Of a stretch of 64,000 nucleotides of DNA, positions 10,001-19,573 are shown piece by piece. The position numbers and the translations under genes are program-made. The notes beneath the pieces were generated by a model, which was not told the DNA's origin, made no database searches, and was given only the letters and a program-made list of their open reading frames with translations. How positions within the stretch are numbered: position 1 is the stretch's first letter; every line of letters begins with the position of its first letter. Origin of the DNA: Desulfobacteraceae bacterium (GTDB taxonomy: Bacteria > Desulfobacterota > Desulfobacteria > Desulfobacterales > Desulfobacteraceae); contig JADGFI010000021.1 of the NCBI GenBank assembly GCA_016743945.1, forward strand, positions 1-64,000, in the 5' to 3' direction.

Positions 10001-10931
10001 CATTGATGGATTCCTGGCGCCCCTGTTGATAAAAATGTTTAAGAATAGGATCAAACAGCTCGGGATAAAGCCCCATGGAAGATTCTTCAACGATGCTATA
10101 AACCGCCTCCCTTACCTTTTTCACCTCTTCATCCTCAATGGCTTCCACAAGCAATTGAACGGGAATTTTGGCCTCGATCAGGGACAGGGCTTTTAACCCC
10201 ATAATTTTTACAGCAGGAGACACGGATGCAATTTCTTTTTGAATGATGGTTTCAGGATTTCTTAAATCAAAACAGATATTGTTTAAAAATGGGTCTGCAT
10301 CCCGCTTACGGTCAAACAAATTGGCATAAAATTCAATAACAGGCTCTCTTAGAGTGATGGCATTTAATATTCTTTTAAACAGCTTGCCGAATTTTAACCG
10401 GTCTGCAGGAGTTGTCTGGAGATATTGGTCAACGAACAAAAGGCGTTCTGCCTGGCCAAGTGTTTGAAGTACTTTATTGAGTGACTCTAAACTTATATGC
10501 TCCTGATAAACTGCCTTGAATGCAAAATAAGCCCCGTTATCCCCAAGCCCCAGCAGGATATTTAAAAAAAAATTCATGTCATTGAAGGGTATATCCAGAG
10601 TGATCTGCTGATAAATCTTAGCGGATACCATTGCAGAGGACTGCAACCCGGATAGATACCCTTCGGGGTCGTCCGGATTTCTTAATTGCTTCTGAATTGT
10701 CTTTACAAGATGTTCAAGGCTTTTTTTTGCTCGAGACCGAATATTAAAATGAACAGAACGCATCCCCTCTGTGATTGGAAGGATTCCAAGTAAAGCTGAC
10801 CCTTTCCCTGCTTCCTCCACCAATTGGGCTTTGGATGCTTCATCAAGGGTATTCCAATGGGATTCAAAATCGTTATAACCAAAACTTTGGATTGAAGATG
10901 TCATAATGATATGTTTTTCCCGTTTGTACAT
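7029..10931 (-). CDS. Class I adenylate cyclase with N-terminal helical-repeat-like region and internal pentapeptide repeats
   Basis: 1300 aa; catalytic signature GSVGSLAQTFESDIDYWVCINEE...RIKFDLLEAMAWNKFKTRVTFFIVD, GDIHAIPVNEYFGASIWQMFKWLKSPFKSVIKMALLEKY; pentapeptide region ANLSGLKF...ASFENTDLSNSYF...AIFKNCSFQGACLFNCDFNQAQF at about 9065-9515. Start may be the second Met (MTSSIQS). Confidence 0.88.
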   Translation of the reverse strand: MYKREKHIIMTSSIQSFGYNDFESHWNTLDEASKAQLVEEAGKGSALLGILPITEGMRSVHFNIRSRAKKSLEHLVKTIQKQLRNPDDPEGYLSGLQSSAMVSAKIYQQITLDIPFNDMNFFLNILLGLGDNGAYFAFKAVYQEHISLESLNKVLQTLGQAERLLFVDQYLQTTPADRLKFGKLFKRILNAITLREPVIEFYANLFDRKRDADPFLNNICFDLRNPETIIQKEIASVSPAVKIMGLKALSLIEAKIPVQLLVEAIEDEEVKKVREAVYSIVEESSMGLYPELFDPILKHFYQQGRQESINAFKALIVTGKMQVHELFRLVRDTYPEIMPFIHIEIASLSRISFFVIQDIALNKTRYQQENFDINLACILGMIKKRPERVVKILNRYGEQSEKGIKIDLTGFVKKTKKMLQKEKEHIQAPFDTLVAQFKRKPVKPKRPFASVLQDPIKKKMESFIKNIPVNSIDFKDHNFKNENLSGLKFSASTLFFHHASFENTDLSNSYFVKAFFKKTFFYTVNMDGSVFDNINFDNAIFINVSAKNAIFKNCSFQGACLFNCDFNQAQFTDAIFLNATLSKVSFGNTQLAGASFAHSRISGVSFVTAHINLADFSWVRARFCRFPSYSQSIIRTQGIDYNDRHYQLGFNDLPPIDHAIVAEINMLIFCEFIHYGETKFLNQNKLSLLTAFDIFKPSQADFFQIIPLLVHENCQFLEMGSIHSKTPCGIADYLPSTQAVKTCERYTGQNKFKVKRSLTPLIEGLFTMGSVGSLAQTFESDIDYWVCINEEVIDSIGLERLRIKFDLLEAMAWNKFKTRVTFFIVDILKAKHNDFGGSTQESSGSAQSRLLKEEFYRTMIHVAGKLPLWAVLPTTISLNYYNMILDRVAQFSKNHRYMDLGDIHAIPVNEYFGASIWQMFKWLKSPFKSVIKMALLEKYIHAYGKEPLLCNQYKNEWMNSSSHLKLAQNDSYIILLKHLIDYYQQANDTPSVNLVLTCFFLKLEISKHGEIDNTVFGLRKILLEKCLENWGWDKNRLFEIGQFRKWPYANIQRLSTTIEHYMQTKFTQVKRQFENQSRGGLMISKEDRRVLERKVDIILLEKPHKIKRILLVSRGAIHFERFHLKYIPLSETPGTWELCHKNSKIRQDHEESLAKANSIEEIGAWLVNNRLYGNHSIVNLIPNPTRVTHEDIEKLFKALYDFFNPYIQEPVQFNELRREKPKMVCLFISINFYAARLQTRITDYSAVYVNSWGEMYLRSSWPDRTFPSMETAKKHILNILSIKRFPVKTVFYFSKGMARS

Positions 10932-11009
10932 TTACAAATAAAAGTGCTATATGGTGTTGTTTAAAATCGAATATAAAGTTTTAACCTGTATAGCGCAATA
11001 GAATTATTT

Positions 11010-12953
11010 ATGAAGTTATTTGATCCAAACATCGACAAAGAAGAACAGGCCAGCTCTTATAAGGCTGATTCCATTGAAATACTCAAGGGATTGGATCCGG
11101 TTAAGCGCAGACCCGGTATGTATACGGACACCACAAGTCCTGACCACCTGGTCTTTGAAGTCATCGACAATAGTGTAGATGAAGCCATTGCCGGTTTTGC
11201 AGACACCATAGAGGTGGTGCTGACACAAGACAATGCCATTATTGTGACGGACAATGGCCGGGGCATGCCCGTTGATATCCATCCAGGAGAAGGTATTTCC
11301 GGTGTTGAACTCATCATGACAAAACTCCATGCCGGGGCCAAGTTTTCCAACAAGGATTATGCTTTTTCAGGGGGCCTCCACGGTGTTGGGGTCTCGGTTG
11401 TGAATGCCTTGTCCTCTCATTTGGAGATCACCATTAAACGGGATGGTCAGACTTTTGAGATCCACTTTGGAGATGGTTTTAAAACAAAAGAGCTTGAAAT
11501 CACGGGCAGTGTTGGGAAAAACAATACGGGAACCGCCTTGAAATTTTATCCCAATGTTTCTTTCTTTGATACCCCAACATTTTCAAAAACAGATATTCAA
11601 AAGGCGCTCAAGTCCAAGGCTGTTTTGTGTAAAGGGTTGAAGACAAGTTTTTTTGATGAGGCCAGCAATGAACGAATGAGCTGGCACTATGACCGCGGGC
11701 TGGATGATTATCTTGCAGAACATCTCAAGGAAAGACCCTGTATCTTTCCCGCCCCCTTTTCCGGACAAACGGCCAATGAAGATTTTGAAGCGGTCTGGAC
11801 CATCAATTGGGGGAAGGAATCGGGCGCTACCATTGAAGAAAGCTATGTTAACCTGATTCCCACAAGTCTTGGGGGGACCCATGTGAATGGGTTTAGATCC
11901 GGGTTGCTGGAATCAGTCAGAGAATTTTGTAAATTTAGAAATCTTTTGCCCAAGGGGTTGTTCCTGGCGCCTGAAGATATCTGGCACAATGTGGGGTATG
12001 TGTTGTCCGTAAAGCTTTCCGAAGCACAGTTTTCAAGCCAGACAAAAGAGAGGCTTTCCTCCCGTCATGCTGCAAACCTGGTAAACCTGCAGGTCAGGGA
12101 TGCCTTCAGCCTCTGGCTGAACCAGAACGTCACCTTTGGAGAAGCCCTGGCAGAAATGGCCATTGAGCATGCAAAGACCCGGGTTAAAAAAGCCAAAAAG
12201 GTGACCAAGAAACGGGCATCCAACGGGACCACCCTTCCGGCCAAGCTTTCAGACTGCAGCAGTGACGACCAGGCGAGACGTGAGCTGTTTTTTGTGGAAG
12301 GGGATTCTGCCGGTGGTTCTGCCAAGCAGGCAAGAGACAGACGGTTTCAGGCCATTATGCCCCTGCGGGGTAAAATACTCAATACCTGGGATATTGCTCC
12401 TTCCATCATCCTTGAGTCAAGGGAAATCCGGGATATTACACAGGTTTTAGGGATTATGCCCGGGGAAAAAGATATTTCCAAACTTCGGTACAATAAAATC
12501 TGTATCCTGGCCGATGCGGATTCAGATGGCCTTCACATTGCCACTCTGATCTGTGCTTTGTTTTTAAGGCATTTTCCCCAACTTGTGAGACACGGTCATG
12601 TATACATAGCCATGCCGCCCCTGTACCGAATTGATGTGGGCAAAGAAGTTTTTTATGCCCTGGATGATTCTGAACGAAACACAATCGTAAAAAAAGTGGA
12701 GCGCCGGAAAAAACATGGGAAAATCAATATCCAGCGCTTCAAGGGCCTGGGGGAAATGAATCCTGCCCAGCTCAAGGAAACCACCATTGCCCCGGATTCA
12801 AGAAGGCTGGTTCAATTGTCCATCAATGACGGATCCTGCGAAACTGAAGAAGAAGTCTATGAAGTCATGGATATGCTCCTGGGAAAGAAAAGGGCCAAGG
12901 ATAGAAAAAAGTGGATTGAAACCGAAGGCAATATCAAAGAGATAGAATTATGA
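11010..12953 (+). CDS. parE: DNA topoisomerase IV subunit B
   Basis: 647 aa; [94 protein letters not shown]; 4-bp overlap with parC. Confidence 0.95.
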   Translation: MKLFDPNIDKEEQASSYKADSIEILKGLDPVKRRPGMYTDTTSPDHLVFEVIDNSVDEAIAGFADTIEVVLTQDNAIIVTDNGRGMPVDIHPGEGISGVELIMTKLHAGAKFSNKDYAFSGGLHGVGVSVVNALSSHLEITIKRDGQTFEIHFGDGFKTKELEITGSVGKNNTGTALKFYPNVSFFDTPTFSKTDIQKALKSKAVLCKGLKTSFFDEASNERMSWHYDRGLDDYLAEHLKERPCIFPAPFSGQTANEDFEAVWTINWGKESGATIEESYVNLIPTSLGGTHVNGFRSGLLESVREFCKFRNLLPKGLFLAPEDIWHNVGYVLSVKLSEAQFSSQTKERLSSRHAANLVNLQVRDAFSLWLNQNVTFGEALAEMAIEHAKTRVKKAKKVTKKRASNGTTLPAKLSDCSSDDQARRELFFVEGDSAGGSAKQARDRRFQAIMPLRGKILNTWDIAPSIILESREIRDITQVLGIMPGEKDISKLRYNKICILADADSDGLHIATLICALFLRHFPQLVRHGHVYIAMPPLYRIDVGKEVFYALDDSERNTIVKKVERRKKHGKINIQRFKGLGEMNPAQLKETTIAPDSRRLVQLSINDGSCETEEEVYEVMDMLLGKKRAKDRKKWIETEGNIKEIEL

Positions 12954-15241
12954 AGCAAACCCTTCCTTGTGCCATAGAAGATTATGAAAAAATTCCTTTC
13001 CAGGAGTTTACCCGAAAAGCCTATTTAAACTATTCCATGTATGTCATACTGGATCGCGCCCTGCCCCACATCGGAGACGGGCTGAAGCCGGTACAACGCC
13101 GAATTATTTATTCCATGAGTCAGCTGGGCCTGTCTTCAACAGCCAAATTTAAAAAATCGGCCAGAACCGTCGGGGATGTCCTGGGTAAATTTCATCCCCA
13201 TGGTGACTCTGCCTGCTACGAGGCCATGGTGTTGATGGCCCAGCCATTTTCTTTGCGGTACCCCCTGGTACATGGCCAGGGAAACTGGGGGGATCCCAAT
13301 GATCCCAAATCCTTTGCTGCCATGCGGTATACCGAATCCAAACTGTCTAAATATGCGGACATTTTCCTTGACGAGCTGGACCAAGGGACGGTGGACTGGC
13401 TGCCCAATTTTGACGGTACCTTAAAGGAACCCACCCTGTTACCGGCCAGGCTGCCCAACCTGCTGCTCAATGGTACCACGGGTATTGCCGTGGGTATGGC
13501 CACCAGCATGCTCCCCCACAATCTAAGGGAAGTTGCCAAGGCATTGGTTCATCTGATTGAAAATGAAGATGCCGATCTTTTAGCCATTTGCAAATTTATC
13601 AAGGGACCGGATTTTCCGACCGATGCGGAGATCATCACCCCTGTTTCTGAAATCCGTCAAATGTATGAAACAGGCATGGGACGCATAAAGATGCGGGCAA
13701 CCTTTCAGGTTGAAGACGGAGAAATTGTATTTTGCGCCCTGCCCTTCCACGCATCAACGGAAAAAATTTACGAACAGATTGCGGCCCAAATGGAAGCCAA
13801 AAAACTGCCCATGGTCAGTGATATCCGGGATGAATCCGACCATGAAGAGCCCACCCGGCTTGTGATCATCCCTCGATCAAAGAAAATCGATGTTCAGGCA
13901 CTTGTGGACCATCTTTTTGCCTCCACAGATCTTGAACGCTCCTATTCTGTTAATATGAACATGATCGGCATTAATGGCCGCCCCGAGGTAAAAAATTTAT
14001 TGACCTTCCTTAGGGAATGGCTGAGATTCAGGGCCGATACCGTTGAAAGAAAACTCAAATTCAGACTGGAAAAAATCCTTGCCCGCCTCCATCTTCTTGA
14101 AGGATTCCAAATTGCCTATCTGAACATTGACGAGGTCATCCGAATAATCCGCAATTCTGACCACCCGAAAAAAGAATTGATCACTGCTTTTGATTTGTCT
14201 GAGATACAGGCAGCCGCCATCCTTGAGATTCGTTTGCGGCAATTGGCCAAACTTGAGGAAATCAAAATTCTGACCGAGATCAAGGAACTTGAAGAACAAC
14301 GAACAATACTTGAACGACGGTTGAACAGCAAAAAGGCCTTTAAAGCCTATATGATTGACGAAATCAATTCAGATGCAAAAAAATACGGAGACAAGCGCAG
14401 GTCTCCCATCAAGGAAAGACAGGAGGCAGAAGCATTTTCGGTAACCGATATCCTGGATATTGAGCCTGTTACCATTATCTTGTCCCAGAACGGCTGGGTC
14501 CGTTCTGCCAAGGGACACGATATTGATCCTGCCAAGGTCAAGTTCAAATCCGGTGATGATCTCATGAGCTATCTTCGGACCAAGAACGATAAACCCGTTG
14601 TGTTTCTGGATAATTTTGGCCGAAGCTATATGCTGCTGGCCCATGCTCTGCCGTCTGCAAGGGGAAATGGGGAGCCTTTAACCGGTCATTTGTCCCTGCA
14701 ACCCAACACCACAATTGAGTTCATGCTCTCCCAGGAGAATGAGGATCTCTTTCTTGTAGCTTCTGATAACGGTTGCGGGTTCATCATTAAATACCTTGAT
14801 TTTCTGACCACCTATAAAAATGGCAAGGCCGTTATCACCCTGAAAAAAGGGTTTAATCTTTTGGCCCCACAACAGGTGTCTGACCTTGAAACAGACCTTA
14901 TTGTCGCCATTACCAGCCAGGGCCGGCTGTTGATTTTTCCGGTCAACCAGCTGCCGCAATTAAAAAAAGGTCAAGGCAATAAAATCATCACCATTCCTAG
15001 AAAACAATTAAATTCAAAGGACCCTGAAAAACTTAAGCACTTAAAAATTTTGCCATTAAATTCAAATCTTGTTATATATTCAGGCAAGCATTTTCTTAGA
15101 TTAAACCCGGGCAATCAAACCGATTATATAGGAATGCGCGGATACAGAGGCAAAAAACTTCCCCGGGGATATCAAAGTGTGGATAAAATAGAGGTGACAC
15201 CCATAAAATTTCCAGAAACAAAAGATAAAACAATTTCATGA
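12950..15241 (+). CDS. parC: DNA topoisomerase IV subunit A
   Basis: 763 aa; [83 protein letters not shown] active Tyr motif. Confidence 0.95.
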   Translation: MKQTLPCAIEDYEKIPFQEFTRKAYLNYSMYVILDRALPHIGDGLKPVQRRIIYSMSQLGLSSTAKFKKSARTVGDVLGKFHPHGDSACYEAMVLMAQPFSLRYPLVHGQGNWGDPNDPKSFAAMRYTESKLSKYADIFLDELDQGTVDWLPNFDGTLKEPTLLPARLPNLLLNGTTGIAVGMATSMLPHNLREVAKALVHLIENEDADLLAICKFIKGPDFPTDAEIITPVSEIRQMYETGMGRIKMRATFQVEDGEIVFCALPFHASTEKIYEQIAAQMEAKKLPMVSDIRDESDHEEPTRLVIIPRSKKIDVQALVDHLFASTDLERSYSVNMNMIGINGRPEVKNLLTFLREWLRFRADTVERKLKFRLEKILARLHLLEGFQIAYLNIDEVIRIIRNSDHPKKELITAFDLSEIQAAAILEIRLRQLAKLEEIKILTEIKELEEQRTILERRLNSKKAFKAYMIDEINSDAKKYGDKRRSPIKERQEAEAFSVTDILDIEPVTIILSQNGWVRSAKGHDIDPAKVKFKSGDDLMSYLRTKNDKPVVFLDNFGRSYMLLAHALPSARGNGEPLTGHLSLQPNTTIEFMLSQENEDLFLVASDNGCGFIIKYLDFLTTYKNGKAVITLKKGFNLLAPQQVSDLETDLIVAITSQGRLLIFPVNQLPQLKKGQGNKIITIPRKQLNSKDPEKLKHLKILPLNSNLVIYSGKHFLRLNPGNQTDYIGMRGYRGKKLPRGYQSVDKIEVTPIKFPETKDKTIS

Positions 15242-16653
15242 AACAATATTTTAAAAAATATTTTATTCTGTTGCTTCTATTAATGTTAACCGTTACTTTT
15301 GTCTTTGTTTCTATTTTAATTCACAATCAAGATTTGGGAACCGCCACGGGTACGCTGGATCGGATACGCTCAACAGGAAAACTTCGCCTGATCACTGCCG
15401 ATGCCCTCAACACCTATTCCTATTATGAAGGAAAACCAACTGGATTTGAATATGATCTGGCCTTGGAATTTGCCAGATATCTGAATGTTGAATTAGATGT
15501 TGTGACCCCGGGCTGGAACAATATGTTTGCCTATCTTGACCAGGACAAGGGCGATTTTATTGCAGCCGGTCTCACCATTACCAAAAAACGGCTGGAACAT
15601 GCTGCTTTTTCAATTCCCTATATGACCATTCAGCAACGTATTGTTCACCACAATTTAATATTTGGCCCCAAAAATATTGAGGATCTTCAGTTCAGGACCA
15701 TCCATATTAGAAGAGGAACTTCCTACCATTCCCGACTTGAAAAGTTAAAAACATCTGGAATTGATTTTAACTATATTCTCCACGACAACATTGCCACACA
15801 AGAACTTATTGCCATGGTCAATCGGCGGGAAATTCGATTTACCATTGCTGATTCAAACATCGCCCTGCTCAATCAGCGATACTACCCGGACATCCGGATT
15901 GGTATTCCCATCCAGGAAAAAGAATCCATGGCCTGGGCTGTTCGCAAAGATGATAGGGACATGATCGTTGAAATCAACCGCTTTCTTCTCCATGCCAATG
16001 AAAATGGTATTTTAAGAAATATTATAGATAAATACTATGAAAACACCCAGGATTTTGATATTTACGAGTTGAAAAAATTCCATAAACGAATTGAAACCCG
16101 TTTGCCCAAATACCAAAAACTAATCATGGCAGAATCGGAAAAATATGGTTTTGACTGGCGACTGGTTGCGGCCGTTGTCTACCAGGAGTCTCATTTTAAT
16201 CCCAATGCCAAAAGTTTTACCAATGTCAGGGGATTGATGCAGGTGACCCACGCAACAGCCCGGGAAATGGGAATAACCAACAGGCGGAACCCTTCCCAAA
16301 GCATCAGAGCCGGTATCGGTTACCTTGACAAGATGTACCTCAAATTTGGTCATATTGAAGATTCCTATCAGCGGATGCTGTTTTCCCTGGCAAGCTATAA
16401 TATCGGGTACGGACATGTACAGGATGCCCTAAAAATTGCAAAGACAAAAGGCCTTGATCCAAGCACCTGGCAAGCCCTTAAAACATGTTTACCCCTGTTG
16501 TCAAAATCCAAATATTTTAAAACAACCCAACACGGATATGCAAGGGGGTGGGAACCGGTTCAATATATTGAACGGATTCTGACCTATTTTGATATTCTCA
16601 AGCAAAAGACAACGTCCTTGGAGTCAACGTATTCCCGGGGCAATGGAAAATAA
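15238..16653 (+). CDS. mltF: Membrane-bound lytic murein transglycosylase F (SBP domain + SLT domain)
   Basis: 471 aa; N-terminal solute-binding-like domain ([35 protein letters not shown]) plus SLT domain ([34 protein letters not shown]). Confidence 0.93.
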   Translation: MKQYFKKYFILLLLLMLTVTFVFVSILIHNQDLGTATGTLDRIRSTGKLRLITADALNTYSYYEGKPTGFEYDLALEFARYLNVELDVVTPGWNNMFAYLDQDKGDFIAAGLTITKKRLEHAAFSIPYMTIQQRIVHHNLIFGPKNIEDLQFRTIHIRRGTSYHSRLEKLKTSGIDFNYILHDNIATQELIAMVNRREIRFTIADSNIALLNQRYYPDIRIGIPIQEKESMAWAVRKDDRDMIVEINRFLLHANENGILRNIIDKYYENTQDFDIYELKKFHKRIETRLPKYQKLIMAESEKYGFDWRLVAAVVYQESHFNPNAKSFTNVRGLMQVTHATAREMGITNRRNPSQSIRAGIGYLDKMYLKFGHIEDSYQRMLFSLASYNIGYGHVQDALKIAKTKGLDPSTWQALKTCLPLLSKSKYFKTTQHGYARGWEPVQYIERILTYFDILKQKTTSLESTYSRGNGK

Positions 16654-16770
16654 AAAAAATTGACTTGCCCGTTTCAATTTATTAGTTATCCTATTATTAG
16701 TTATCACGGGATTAACACGGCTTGAAACGGACCATGTCTCAACCCAACTTAAGAAACAAAGAGTGAATTT

Positions 16771-18234
16771 ATGAACAGAAAAATTTTAATCAACGCACTT
16801 GACCCTGATGAAAACAGAATTGCGACCATCGTTGACAACAAACTGGATCAATTTCATATTGAGACAGCAGCCAGGCAGGTGACCCAGGGTAACATTTACA
16901 AAGGAGTTGTTACCCGGGTTGAACCGAGCCTCCAGGCTGTTTTTGTGGACTATGGTGCCCAAAAAAATGGATTCCTTCAAAAAAACGAAATCCATAGCGA
17001 TTATTTTCAGGACGTGGAAACAAAGGAAAAGGCCCTTTTTAATCTCATTAAAAAGGGCCAGGAAATGATTGTCCAGGTGACCAAGAATCCCATCAACCAA
17101 AAAGGGGCAATGCTGACCACCTTTATTTCTCTTCCCGGCCGGTTTGGGGTTCTCATGCCCGGAAACACCACCAAAGGGGTCTCCAGAAAAATCGATGAGG
17201 AAGAGGAGAGAAAACGGTTGGTTGGCATCCTGAAAAACATAAAAATCCCCGAAGGATTTGGGATGATTGTCCGGACAGCAGGGAAGAATGCCACCAAAAC
17301 CATGCTGACCGCTGATTTAAAATATCTGATGCGGGTCTGGAAAAATATTGATAAACTGGCAATGGAAGATAAGGCCCCTTCCCTTCTTTACAAAGAACAA
17401 ACCCTGGCTGTTCGATCTTTAAGGGATTACTTTACAACTGATATTACCGAGATTCTCATTGACTGCCCCGAAACTTTCAAGGAGGTCCAGGATTTTATCG
17501 GCATGATTGCCCCCAAGCAAAAAAAGATTGTAAAGCTGTTTAAAGGAGAAAAACCCATATTCAGCAAATATCAACTGGAAGAACAAATTTCCTCCATATA
17601 CAAAAGAGAGGTACAGCTCAAATCCGGTGGATGTATTGTTATTGAACAGACCGAGGCCATGGTCACCATTGATGTGAACTCCGGCAAATCCACCAAAAAG
17701 AAAAATATAGAGGAAACCGCTTTTCATACCAATCTGGAAGCAGCCGAAGAAGTTGCAAGGCAATTGCGGCTCAGGGATATGGGCGGACTGATCGTTGTGG
17801 ATTTCATTGATATGAAAGAACGAAAACACAAGGCTGAGATTACCAAAAGCTTAAAAAAATATTTAAAAGTGGACAAGGCCAAAACAAAGGTAGGTGGCAT
17901 CACGACCTTTGGTCTGCTTGAAATGTCCCGGCAAAGGATTCGGCATTCCATTACTTATGGCAGCTATGAGCCCTGTATACACTGTAATGGCCGGGGGATG
18001 ACCCCCTCTGTGGAAACCCAGGGCATGGCATTTTTAAGACAATTGAACCTCAAGACCATTAAATCTGAAGTCACCCAGGTGAACTGCCGGGTCCCCAGAG
18101 AAGTTGCCTACTATATCTTAAATAAAAAACGTGAGGAACTCATTGAAATCGAAACAAAACGAGATGTTTCCATCACCATTGAAATCGATCCTGAAATGGT
18201 CTCCGGGGAAAGCCGGATTGTTTGTAATGTATAA
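16771..18234 (+). CDS. rng: Ribonuclease E/G family protein
   Basis: 487 aa; GNIYKGVVTRVEPSLQAVFVDYGAQKNGFLQ S1-like domain, VTIDVNSGKSTKKKNIEETAFHTNLEAAEEVARQLRLRDMGGLIVVDFIDM, CIHCNGRG Zn-link. Confidence 0.93.
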   Translation: MNRKILINALDPDENRIATIVDNKLDQFHIETAARQVTQGNIYKGVVTRVEPSLQAVFVDYGAQKNGFLQKNEIHSDYFQDVETKEKALFNLIKKGQEMIVQVTKNPINQKGAMLTTFISLPGRFGVLMPGNTTKGVSRKIDEEEERKRLVGILKNIKIPEGFGMIVRTAGKNATKTMLTADLKYLMRVWKNIDKLAMEDKAPSLLYKEQTLAVRSLRDYFTTDITEILIDCPETFKEVQDFIGMIAPKQKKIVKLFKGEKPIFSKYQLEEQISSIYKREVQLKSGGCIVIEQTEAMVTIDVNSGKSTKKKNIEETAFHTNLEAAEEVARQLRLRDMGGLIVVDFIDMKERKHKAEITKSLKKYLKVDKAKTKVGGITTFGLLEMSRQRIRHSITYGSYEPCIHCNGRGMTPSVETQGMAFLRQLNLKTIKSEVTQVNCRVPREVAYYILNKKREELIEIETKRDVSITIEIDPEMVSGESRIVCNV

Positions 18235-18317
18235 GGTCTATTTTGCAGCTTCCTTGACATAAGCAGCTCTTTTGTGTATCTGAAACAATTTCAAATAAAT
18301 TGGGATGAGGAGAGAAA

Positions 18318-19154
18318 ATGGTCCTGAACAGGAAAAAAGACAAACGAAAGATAATCGCTATACTATTAGTAGCCCTTATCGCAATTATTGTGGGCTGGTT
18401 GATTTTTTCGTCCAAAGACATGGTTGTCGACGGTTCAGGAGAAAAGAATAAGGACCAGGGTTTGCCTGGAGACATGGTTTTGGAGACAAAGTCGGATAAT
18501 GTTATCAGCACTGAAAATAAAGGCATTGTCAAAGGGAAAATCAATGTCTCACCGACCATTGATTATAAAGAGTTGGAAAAGGATGAAATCCTTAAAACCT
18601 TGATGGAAAACAGAAAAGATAACCTGGGAATCCAAAAGAGCCTTGACATGATTGTTAAATCAAATGAATCTTTTATTGTCGGCGCTTCAAAGGTATCCAT
18701 GCGGGAGATTCTTGAAAAAGCATTTACACGAAGTGGAGAGGTATACCAGGAAGAAATTTCTTCCTCGGGAGAATCTTTGCCGAAAAAAATCAAGGAATAT
18801 GGCATCCATGTGGTAAACTCCGGTGACAATATATGGAATATCCATTTCAATATTTTAAAGGAATACTATTCCCATAAAAATATTCTGGTTTCTTCAAAGG
18901 CAGACGAACCCGTAAATATGGGGCAAAGCTCCGGTGTGGGGAAAATTTTAAAATTTTCAGAAACCATGGTGATTATCTATAACCTGGTTGAACGGCAGGT
19001 GGTCAAGGAAATCAACCTGTTAGAACCTTTGAGCAAAATAGTGGTGTATAATATGGATGAGGTGTTTTCCCTGCTTGAAGAAATTAATTATGACACGGTA
19101 GACAGAATTCAGTTTGATGGAAAAAACATCTGGATTCCGGCAAAAAAAAACTAA
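18318..19154 (+). CDS. Hypothetical single-pass membrane protein with weak LysM-like C-terminal region
   Basis: 278 aa; N-terminal TM segment IIAILLVALIAIIVGWLIF; HVVNSGDNIWNIHFNILKEYY resembles a LysM motif; lies in the rng-yajC run. Confidence 0.7.
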   Translation: MVLNRKKDKRKIIAILLVALIAIIVGWLIFSSKDMVVDGSGEKNKDQGLPGDMVLETKSDNVISTENKGIVKGKINVSPTIDYKELEKDEILKTLMENRKDNLGIQKSLDMIVKSNESFIVGASKVSMREILEKAFTRSGEVYQEEISSSGESLPKKIKEYGIHVVNSGDNIWNIHFNILKEYYSHKNILVSSKADEPVNMGQSSGVGKILKFSETMVIIYNLVERQVVKEINLLEPLSKIVVYNMDEVFSLLEEINYDTVDRIQFDGKNIWIPAKKN

Positions 19155-19204
19155 CTTATACTTAAAACTTAAATTATATCTATTAACATGAAGGAGGCGT
19201 AATT

Positions 19205-19552
19205 TTGATTAGTACAGCATATGCAATGGGAGCAACAGGCGGAGCGGGCGGACAGGCAGGTGGAATTGCCGGGTTTTTACCCATCATTATTTTGTTTGCC
19301 ATTTTCTATTTTCTCTTGATACGGCCCCAGCAAAAAAAAGCAAAAGAGCATAAGGCAATGATTTCCAACCTTAAAAAAGGAACCCGGATTGTTACCTCCG
19401 GTGGTATCTTTGGCACCATTGTGTCCATTGATGACACGACCATTGGTCTTGAAATTGCCGAAAAAGTAAAAATAAAGATTTCCCGTGGAAATGTTGCAGC
19501 TCAGATTACAGACAATGATTCTGCCCAGACATCAGATACAAAGAAAAAATAA
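19205..19552 (+). CDS. yajC: Preprotein translocase subunit YajC
   Basis: 115 aa (TTG start); FLPIIILFAIFYFLLIRPQQKKAKEHKAMISNLKKGTRIVTSGGIFGTIVSID; upstream of secD-secF. Confidence 0.95.
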   Translation: MISTAYAMGATGGAGGQAGGIAGFLPIIILFAIFYFLLIRPQQKKAKEHKAMISNLKKGTRIVTSGGIFGTIVSIDDTTIGLEIAEKVKIKISRGNVAAQITDNDSAQTSDTKKK

Positions 19553-19573
19553 ATCCATTTAGGAGTCATTAGA

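Noticed and set aside
16680-16705. TATTAGTTATC direct repeat upstream of rng
   Set aside because: Short AT-rich repeat near a possible promoter; not distinctive enough to call as an operator.
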